From Syngnathus acus (lineage: Eukaryota; Chordata; Actinopteri; Syngnathiformes; Syngnathidae): 64,000 nucleotides of DNA. The notes beneath the pieces were generated by a model. It did no database searches, was not told where the DNA came from, and was given only the letters and a program-made list of their open reading frames with translations. The stretch lies in assembly GCF_901709675.1 (NCBI RefSeq), contig NC_051091.1, positions 10,884,967-10,948,966 of the forward strand. Reading direction: 5' to 3'. Numbering within the stretch: the stretch's first letter is position 1; every line of letters starts with the position of its first letter. The translations under genes were made by a program, and so were the position numbers. Positions 11,949 through 19,356 of the stretch are shown here, piece by piece.

Positions 11949-12806
11949 CCTCCTCCTCTCATTTTTGTTGTATTTTTTTGAAAACAAAAGGAGTAGAGAG
12001 CGAAGAGAGGAGGAGGTGGAAGCCAGAGGAAATCAGGCTGGGCTAAAATAAGGCCGTGGGAGGGGGAGGAGATGGAGGAAGGAGGAAACCAACAACCCCC
12101 TACTCTCCTTCTCGGTGGGCGAACATTAGGCGGAGTGCCGTGAAACATTTTTACATAACCAGAAAAAGACAATCATATTATTGGGACAGGATCAAGTGTA
12201 TGTCTCCAGCTCGCCTCTCCCACCATCCTAACCAGCGGCCTTCCAGACACCCAACCCCCCCCCCCCCCCTCCCCCATTTTGTCCCGCTTTTAGCCAAGCC
12301 ACTCCACCACTGTTCTGTGATTTCAGCTTGTGATTCTTCTTCTCGTGTTGGCCTCAGCCGCCTCGTGGATGAATTGAGCTATCTCTTTTTTTAAATAATC
12401 TTTTTATTGTTTTGTAAAAGAAACACAGGCGGCCTGTGTGAGTCATGTGACGGCGGAAGAGTCCCCCCCCCCCCCTCTGTGGTTGGCTGGCAGAGGTTTT
12501 GAACAGGGTGTTGAAAAAAAATACACGAAAAAGGTCTTCAGGCCTACTTTTAACTACCATAGAATGAAAACCAACCAATGTGATCGTACAAAGGAATGTT
12601 TGGGATACATTGACAGAAAAAAAGTCAAATTACAGGTAAAAAGTCAGCCGAATGTTGCAAAAGTGTCTTGTTCATTTTTAATTTAAGTCAATATGATGAG
12701 TGTGACAGCAGCAGAATACCAAATGTTAGTTTTTTGTTGTTTTGTTTTTAAAGCTGTAAGCACATCCACATCTATGTCATTTTTTCCATCAATGTTCCCT
12801 TTGGGG

Positions 12807-13097
12807 CAGTGATTCCCAACCTGCTACTGTGAGCCAATACACCTATTAAAAAAAAAAATAATCTGATGGCACACCCCCAAACAAAAATGTCACAAATAGG
12901 ATATAAACATACTGAAATATTGTCTCGATTTTTATTCGTCCTTTTATTTAAGGTTTGTGTTACAATTGTGGAGAAACATTAATTGTTCAGCCTGTCACTA
13001 TACGTCACGGGCATGACTAGACCAACAAATGCACCGTTTTGGACCAATTAAGTAAAATTGGATAATGGCTCACCCTCACAGTAGTTGGGAATCACCG
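12807..13097. mobile_element. hAT-type MITE inside the foxj3 3' UTR
   Basis: The 291-bp element starts CAGTGATTCCCAACCTGC and ends AGTTGGGAATCACCG, which are imperfect terminal inverted repeats; the subterminal TACTGTGAG is also mirrored at the other end (CTCACAGTA). It is flanked by CTTTGGGG (12799-12806) and CTTTAGGG (13098-13105), an 8-bp target-site duplication with one mismatch. An 8-bp TSD and CAGTG... ends are hAT hallmarks. There is no open frame of note, so it is non-autonomous. Confidence 0.8.
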
Positions 13098-13099
13098 CT

Positions 13100-13348
13100 T
13101 TAGGGATGGGCATAGTCTTTGATTTATTCATCTTTAAGGATTGATGGCCGATTAGTTGTGTCTGGAGGTGATGGAGACAAAATGGAGTTGACTTCCTTGA
13201 TGCAATGAGTAGAAATGCTGTCTGTTACCATCTACGTCCACATAAACGGTTTCCTTACTAGTGTCTGCCATTTGTATTGTTTTTTTTTTTATCAGTTAAT
13301 AGAAGGTTCATTTTTCCTGTAGGCAGTCAAGGAAATGCCCATCCCTAA
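13100..13348. mobile_element. Inverted-repeat element with TTAGGGATGGGCAT ends
   Basis: A 14-bp perfect inverted repeat, TTAGGGATGGGCAT at 13100-13113 and ATGCCCATCCCTAA at 13335-13348, bounds about 249 bp without coding potential. The left tip overlaps the right target duplication of the neighbouring hAT MITE, so the MITE appears to have inserted into the very end of this older element. A related, oppositely oriented copy lies at about 14226-14494. Confidence 0.65.
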
Positions 13349-13777
13349 TTCCTTTTTATAACTAGCAGCCTATTGATCATTAAAGATGTTGGTGACAACT
13401 TGGACAAGCAGTATACTAAAAGTGAGAAGCTGAACATTCACAGTATTTGTAAGATGAATACAGAATCCTCTCATAAAATACCTTCATGCATCTTAAAGTT
13501 GAATGCAAGTCTGCCTCGCATTAGGCAGAAAAACAACTAGTCATCTACTGCCTCTCCTTCAATTTTGATTTCCAATCTCTTACTCAAAAATAAACTAAAA
13601 TGTGAAAAATTGAAATTGCGCTACAGTCCAGCTTACCTTCAACTCACGGTTCAGAACAAACATCAATGTATGAATATCTGGCTCTGTGACATCAGCTGAA
13701 CTGAATTAAAAAAAAAAAAGGCACTGTAACATTGAACTGCGACCCTGGTTTAGAAAATTTATTGATTCTTTCTTGTT

Positions 13778-13792
13778 CCACTAGAGGGCGCC
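13778..13792 (+). promoter_or_regulatory. CTCF-like core motif between foxj3 and prdm2
   Basis: CCACTAGAGGGCGCC matches the canonical CTCF core CCASYAGRKGGCRS at all 14 positions, plus the following C. It lies on the + strand in the foxj3 3' UTR. CTCF occupancy cannot be inferred from sequence alone, but this is the best-scoring site I see. Confidence 0.5.
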
Positions 13793-14225
13793 TATGTACC
13801 AATAGTGGTATTCGAGTCACTGGTTTAGGATGAGGGTCAGAGGCTAACGGCTCGAAAGTTCAAAATGATACTTACCTCTGATTAATGATCTGTAGGCTCT
13901 TTACCTGCCCTTAAATGTGTGTCATTTTATTTTATTATTTTTTACATAATGAAGATGAATTTTCCATGCTATATTGGGAATTTGGGAATTTAGCTTATTC
14001 TGATCATTTTTATTTGAGGTTATGCTATAAGCACAACTGTTAATTTGTTTTCTGGAAAAGCACACAAAAGATAACAGGGTGATTGGCAGTTCTGGAAACT
14101 TCCATATTGATGGGCGCTAAAGCAACTCCGCTTACATGCAAATTCTCACACAGTCATGTAAACAACAACGCCAGTCAGGATTCTGTCATACTCTGCGTCC
14201 TTTTTCATTTAATCTGGCAAGTTGT

Positions 14226-14494
14226 GCAAGGGATGGGCATTTGACAGGCATTTCCTTGGTTGACTAGAATAAATTGTTAGTTTTTGCGGAATGTTTTGAA
14301 TATGATGTGATCGATCTCTGAACTCCACTTTCTCGGGCGGTGTTGTATTAAACGCTGCCTGAAGGAGTTGATTCCCATAGCTGATGTCAATATTGTCCTC
14401 CTTTAGACATCCGAGTTCCAATCCAGTCGTGACAATTCCATTTTGCCTCAATTGCAACAATCAATCGACTAATCAATCTTTATGCCCATGCTTA
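14226..14494. mobile_element. Second copy of the GGGATGGGCAT inverted-repeat element
   Basis: The left end reads AGGGATGGGCATTTGACAGG with CATTTCCTTGGTTGAC soon after; the right end reads CTTTATGCCCATGCTTA. The left end resembles the reverse complement of the right end of the element at 13100-13348 (AGTCAAGGAAATGCCCATCC). It is therefore the same family in the opposite orientation, but older and more diverged. Confidence 0.5.
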
Positions 14495-15325
14495 GTTTGT
14501 ATTCCCTTAACAGAGGCCCACGGTTCGCTTTTCCCATCATTCCACACCTGGGACTGGATTTGGAATGATTCTGGTCCAGAGTGAAACTCATCACGCATCA
14601 AGATGATTTATTCATCATATGAAAAGATAAGTTCCAACTTGCTAAACTATAACTTTAAAGACCCTGTAACACATGCAAAGACTGAACAGGGAGTTGTGAA
14701 ACTTTTTTTTTTAGGACAGATTGACCTTTTGCCAAGGGTAAGGCTTTCTGACAATCATTTTGAATAGTGCTGAGTTTGCAAAATGAATATTAAATTACAG
14801 GGATGGCACTTGACAAAATTCCCCAGATTTTTGTAGCTCATCATCCCATAGTGGATGCCATTTTGCCGTCTTGGGACGGCAAACTTTAGTTAAGAGCAAA
14901 TAGTGATGTTGTTTACTCCAGTTTACCCCCAATCGCTTCCAAGACATAACTAATCAATTCAATTGATAAATACCCACGCCCATCCTTCTTGTAAAACTCA
15001 ATGGAGGGAACGTTTGTTTCACATCTTCCGGGCGAAGAGTAAAAACAACTTCAAATGTGGCTTGAAAAAAGGGACACAGTGTAAGAAAAATGACTGGATC
15101 ACTTTTTTGTTGCTTGTATGCGCGAGTCTGTTTGCTGGTGTGTTTAAAAAAAAAAAAAATTGGAGGGGGGTAGGTCAAAGTTCGTTATTACTTGCCAGAG
15201 AGATTATTTGGGAGATTTTAACACATTTTGAATGAGGGAAAGATTTTTCAAGAGCAGCCATCATCATCCTAGTACTGTCAGTTGAAATGAATGGTCGTTT
15301 CCTTCAGTGCCGGTGTCGTCGTGCT

Positions 15326-15482
15326 TGTACATATTTGTCTTTTTCAATCCCCCCCCACACCCCCCTCCTTGTTTTCCTCCTGGGGGCCGGGTGAGTCCAC
15401 GAAATAGATGAGGGAGGGGAAAGAATATTTTGTTATCGTCCAATCAGAGGGTGACAGTATGTATATATCTATATTGTATATA
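15326..15482 (+). promoter_or_regulatory. Cluster of three Pumilio-type elements in the foxj3 3' UTR
   Basis: TGTACATA at 15326-15333, TGTATATA at 15460-15467 and TGTATATA at 15475-15482 each match the Pumilio recognition element TGTANATA exactly. They lie 340-500 nt before the poly(A) signal on the sense strand. PUM proteins bind such sites to repress or destabilise mRNA; function here is inferred. Confidence 0.5.
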
Positions 15483-15819
15483 TGTGATGAAAACGCATTG
15501 GCTTTTTTTGTGTGTGTGACACTACCTTTTACCTGTACTATGTTTCTACATTCGGTGTTTCAGTGTTGATAATATATATTTGGTTTGTGTTTCATTGTTT
15601 TTAGTTTGTCTTTGTCATTTCTTGTTTGTTTTCCTCCTATTTTCGCCCCTTTTTATTTTAAATTGCACGATTTATTACTTTTGCTGTCAAATGAGGTGCA
15701 CAGCTACTCTTTGTATTCGTTTAGTGCTGTAAAGTGTTATTAGACTTGTCAAAACCACCTGAACCCACCCGTACCCAAGCCCTCTCCTTGCCCAATATGC
15801 ATGAATGGCACTTAAAAGA

Positions 15820-15825
15820 AATAAA
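15820..15825 (+). terminator. foxj3: foxj3 polyadenylation signal
   Basis: AATAAA, followed about 20-35 nt later by a T/G-rich stretch (GGAAGTTTGTGCTGTTTG) suitable as the downstream element. It is the last canonical signal before the prdm2 CpG island, so it is taken as the distal foxj3 end. Confidence 0.7.
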
Positions 15826-15977
15826 ATATGGTAACTTCACTGTGGAAGTTTGTGCTGTTTGAGCCTTCTTCGGGATCACTTGCAACCAACCCCAAGGCAT
15901 AGGACACTTTTTTTTTCATTTAACATGAATTAGTCAAAGGAAAATGAACAAAAAGCATGCTGAAAATTTATAAATAA

Positions 15978-16163
15978 GGTTTCAATCCAAATTTAGAATT
16001 TCCATTAAAGTCATGTTGTATTCACATTATGATTAAGGGTTTCAAGAAAATATTCAAATTAGGTTTCAAGGATTTGACATTAAAGATTTTGAAATGGTGT
16101 CGAAAGTTTCAAAGTAGCAATTCAAGGCAGTTGGGTGTTTTGAAGATAGCGTTTCAAGGTTTC
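15978..16163 (+). repeat. Degenerate GTTTCAA repeat tract (left)
   Basis: GTTTCAA or near variants recur at about 15979, 16038, 16063, 16107 and 16151, separated by 20-50 bp of AT-rich sequence (TTCAAATTAGG, ATTCAAGG). This looks like an eroded minisatellite. A similar tract lies on the other side of the prdm2 CpG island at 17781-18125. The tract also fills most of the short foxj3-prdm2 intergenic gap. Confidence 0.5.
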
Positions 16164-16429
16164 TGCTATAATATTAAGAGTGTTTAGTTTTGCAATTTGA
16201 TTTGACGTTTGTAGACTACTCTTTTGACCCTTTAAGTGCTTTTCTTTCTCTTTTGTTCCTTTTACACATAACCGCATTAACGTAACAACCAGGCTAAAAA
16301 TGAAACAAACCAAATCACGTAACGATGAAGAAAATTCTTTTTTTTTTCGGGCGCAGACATGTTGACATGGAAGGTACCAAAGTGCACCATGAACGCATCA
16401 CAGCCAGATTAGATGCTCGCTGTCCCAAA

Positions 16430-17340
16430 TCTCCCCCCAGGGTGAGGAGGCAGCGAGGCGGCGACTGGAGGGCGGCGAGGCGGCTTGTGATTGGTGCTAC
16501 GGCTCATCCCTCATTCTTGGCAGCCTATCGCGCCCGGAGACGAGCTGCTGCTGGCTGGCTGCTGGTGTGGTACAGCACCGTGCGAGGCGAGCTGAGACAA
16601 CCCCGAGATAACAGCTGCACTGGAGGAAGAAAGGAAAAACTGTCGAGGTGAGGTCTCTTTTCAGTGTGTTTGACAGCGGCCGGGCCACTTGAAAGTTGAT
16701 TTGACACACTTTTCTTTTTTAAACGGACGACTTCCAACATCGGACACCTCCGCTAAGTTAGCCGCGGACTGGTTTCCTAGCCACTTGAGAGCTAAGTTGA
16801 GCTAGTGGCTAGCATTGGGAGGCTAGTCGATGAGTGGAGGAGGAAGAGGAGCAGGAGGAGAAGGGGGGCGGGGGGCTTTTCTCCACTTTTAAACCCGATA
16901 TCAAAGTGGTCGCTGAGGGTACCGAATGACGCCCCAAAGTCGTTACGCTAACCATCTCGTTCGGCGGTCACTCCCCCGCCTCGCCACCCCCCACCCTCCT
17001 GCTCGAGTTGCTCCTTGTCGAGGATGTGACCTTCCTGAGCTTCCGAAAAGCATGAAAGCCATCCATCGGCGAGCCTCCACTCGATGGTGGCCTAGCGCGG
17101 CGAGCTAAAGCTAAACCGAGCGCCCGACTCTCCAGCTCCACGGTAGTTGGCCACTGGCCCCCCCACCAACCTCGCCGGTATCGGGTAGCGAATAAAAATA
17201 TCTCCCGCTTTCGAACGTTTGCGGGGGGGTGTTCAAACCGAACAGCATTCGCTTTGCTTTCGGCTCCTGCGGAATAACCAGTCGGTCAGGTTGTCAAGAC
17301 GAGCGAATGCTAAGCGAAGCTAGGCGGCTAGCCCGGGACA
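16430..17340 (+). promoter_or_regulatory. prdm2: CpG-island promoter of prdm2
   Basis: About 900 bp stand out from the AT-rich surroundings by dense CpG and high G+C, for example GGCGGCGAGGCGGC near 16470 and many CG steps through 17320. An inverted CCAAT box (GTGATTGGTG) sits at about 16487-16496 and no TATA box is evident, as expected of a CpG-island promoter. A good splice donor (CTGTCGAG|GTGAGG) ends the putative first exon at 16647. This is the only such island upstream of the prdm2 coding exons in the window. Confidence 0.7.
16530..16647 (+). other. prdm2: prdm2 first exon, probably 5' UTR
   Basis: The exon is inferred from the strong donor GAG|GTGAGG at 16648 just downstream of the CpG island and CCAAT box. 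The 5' end is only a guess. From about 16530 to the donor there is no ATG. Joined to the exon at 19080, the first ATG of such an mRNA is at 19147. The exon ends in phase 2 and stays open in the frame of the next exon. If transcription started upstream of 16367, an in-frame ATG there could give an N-terminal extension of about 120 residues with no resemblance to a PR domain. Confidence 0.5.
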
Positions 17341-19079
17341 CCTCGGTGCAGATTGGTAAACTATTTTCTCACTTCTCAACTGAAGTCGAACACATTTCTA
17401 TTGATGAACTTCACAACTCCTTTATGGGCGTCTAATGTGTTTCGATACAATTGTCAAGATTTTGCGAGAATTCCATCCACCCAACGCCATTTCTTCAAAG
17501 TTGTGCAATCGTTTAATGAACAAAAACTATTTTTTTTTTTGCATACTCCGAATGATGTACAATCAAACAAGGAAACTGTTCATTTGGACGCATAATGTTC
17601 AACTGACTTGCGAGTAAATGCCTCGCAGTGTGCTATGAACTTTGGACAGAGTTTTTTTTAGTCAGTAAAAGATAAATGGGTCTTGCTGCTCAGCTCTTGT
17701 GACATGGAAGATTCTTCCTTGTTAACTCGTATATGTGAGTTGACGCTAAATGCTTGAATTGGGGTATAAATCTAGAGTTAGTGTTTCTCGTAAACATCAA
17801 TGTTTCAGAAATAGTTAAGAGTGTATTCAGGGTCAAGATTTCAAAGTCAGGTTTCAACTCAAGGTTAGGCTTTCAGATCAGGATGTGAAGTCTTGTTCTG
17901 GGTGGTATGTCAAGGTTTCCAGCAAATGTATGTTTCTGACTTGGATTTCAAGCATTTTAAATTCAGGTTTCGGGAGTTATTTGAGAAAGACTTGAATTAG
18001 AGTGTCAAGCAAAAGTTGGTTTCAAAGTAGAAATTCAATGTGAAAAGTAAGGTTTTAGTTCTGGGTTAGAAATTCAGATTAGGGTGTGAAATCTGGTTGT
18101 GGTTTCAAGCAAATTCATGTCTCAAAATAAAGCTGATTCTGATTAACTGTGCCGCTGGTGTCAGGAAGAGGGGAGTCCTTAAATAAGGAGGGATCCACTG
18201 CATACATTTTAAAGTTGAGCAAATTGATTAACCAACGCGTGTTTCGCCCATGTTTACTAAATTAGCTCACCATTATACTGTGTGGTAGACCCCTTCTTAT
18301 TTAAGGAGCTTTAAAGTTATATCATGAATCCCTGTAATTGGCTTGAATATGAACTTGTCTGACATGATCTTTGTTGAGTCATTAGCCGTGTGTGTCCTCA
18401 AGTGAATGCGTACGGAATGACTGACCTCACACAAACTCCCTCGCTGCGCTTTGATTTTGAATTGGGCTTTGTAACGCTCCATCACGTGACCTCACAGCTG
18501 GTCACGATGGACTTCAGAATAGCCATCGAACGTGTCAAGGAAGCATCCTTCAACCCACTAGTAATTCCCGTAAGCCATAAATAGAGAACTAATAACACTA
18601 ACTATGGCAGGAACTTGGCTTGCCTTTTTTCTGCAGGAGGACGTGTTCTCTGACACGGCTGCACAAAGTGGTTCATTACGTTCTGTTGGCAACCTCCAAA
18701 CAAAATACCTTTTGCAGAGAGGCCAATAGCAAAAGCGCGGATACACAGTGACCTTGTTAGCTAGCAAACAGTCCAACCTTAACAACCCTCATGGCAGCTG
18801 TTTTGAAATTTTCAAAAGGCGCTCAAAAGAATATTGTGTTCTTGTGATGCAACGTGTGTCGCTGACGTCCACATTGGAATCATCTTCATCAGCGAGCAAG
18901 GTTTTTGTGATGAAGAATATGGTAGATTTCTTTTTTCCCTCAGTCTTAATGTAACAATGAAAACTGCTCCAAGTAAAAAGTGCGAGGGTGGTAACGCCCA
19001 AGTGAGCTTTTTGTTGACTGAAATGTGTCACAAATACTCTTGCTTTGTTATCTGAAGCTGTTCTTGTTTTTGTCCGCAG
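16648..19079 (+). other. prdm2: prdm2 first intron
   Basis: This 2.4-kb intron begins in the CpG island and ends with TTTTTGTCCGCAG. I searched it in all frames for the PR/SET domain (the GVWATKPI, MWEVYYPN, WLRYVNWA and ELLVWYNG type blocks) and saw none. It holds a T run near 17530 and a GTTTCAA-rich tract at 17781-18125. Short open frames at 17229-17435, 18390-18584 and 18748-18954 resemble nothing known. Confidence 0.6.
17781..18125 (+). repeat. Degenerate GTTTCAA repeat tract (right)
   Basis: GTTTCAA, ATTTCAA and near variants recur at about 17801, 17838, 17850, 17870, 17945, 18019 and 18102, embedded in phrases such as AGGTTAGGCTTTCAG and GGGTTAGAAATTCAG. Spacing is 15-75 bp. It has the same character as the tract at 15978-16163, suggesting a shared ancestral minisatellite into which, or around which, the CpG island lies. 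Confidence 0.5.
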
Positions 19080-19146
19080 CCTGAAGAAAGCTTCGAGAAT
19101 TGATTGGGCCGACTCGCCGAAAACGAGCAGAGACAAATCTGTGGAG

Positions 19147-19165
19147 ATGTGGGATGGGGAAGAAG
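19147..19165 (+). CDS. prdm2: PRDM2 (RIZ2-type) coding start within an 86-nt exon
   Basis: The exon is 19080-19165, after the acceptor TTTTTGTCCGCAG. It translates as LKKASRIDWADSPKTSRDKS then VEMWDGEE, continuing into the giant exon as GVKEEDEKP. This aligns with mammalian PRDM2 around NMRDSAEGPKEDEEKP, the point where the PR-less RIZ2 isoform starts at an internal Met. The Met at 19147 falls on the equivalent position, and -3 is a purine. The donor is AAG|GCAAGT, a GC-AG intron of the usual strong type. The split Gly codon (G|GT) agrees with the acceptor at 19355-19356. In full-length PRDM2 this exon would follow the PR-domain exons, which are absent from the window. Confidence 0.8.
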
Positions 19166-19356
19166 GCAAGTTGGACGTTCGGCACAGCCTTCCGCTCGCC
19201 TTTCCTGCAAACATCAGAAACACGTTTTTCACATGAAGGAAAAAGCAGAACACGCCCCGGAGTTACAAATATGTCTGAGCGACATCACTGTGTGACCTGT
19301 AAAATATAATACACATGATTTCTGTGTTGGCTGACATTTCTGATGACCGTTGACAG

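Larger units (their letters stand above)
11949..15840 (+). other. foxj3: foxj3 3' UTR (inferred)
   Basis: About 3.9 kb from the foxj3 stop to just past an AATAAA at 15820-15825 is read as a single long 3' UTR; long 3' UTRs are usual for FOXJ3. It contains a hAT-type MITE (12807-13097), two copies of another inverted-repeat element (13100-13348 and about 14226-14494), a perfect CTCF core match (13778-13792) and three Pumilio-type elements near its end (15326-15482). AATAAA-like hexamers near 13590 and 14269 could give shorter isoforms. C runs lie at about 12247-12268 and 12463-12475. Confidence 0.65.

Noticed and set aside
16325-16651. 108-residue frame in the CpG island as a separate gene
   Set aside because: It ends at the exon 1 donor region and is best seen as 5' UTR of prdm2; it could at most be an N-terminal extension if transcription starts upstream. 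Arg/Ala-rich composition follows from GC content.
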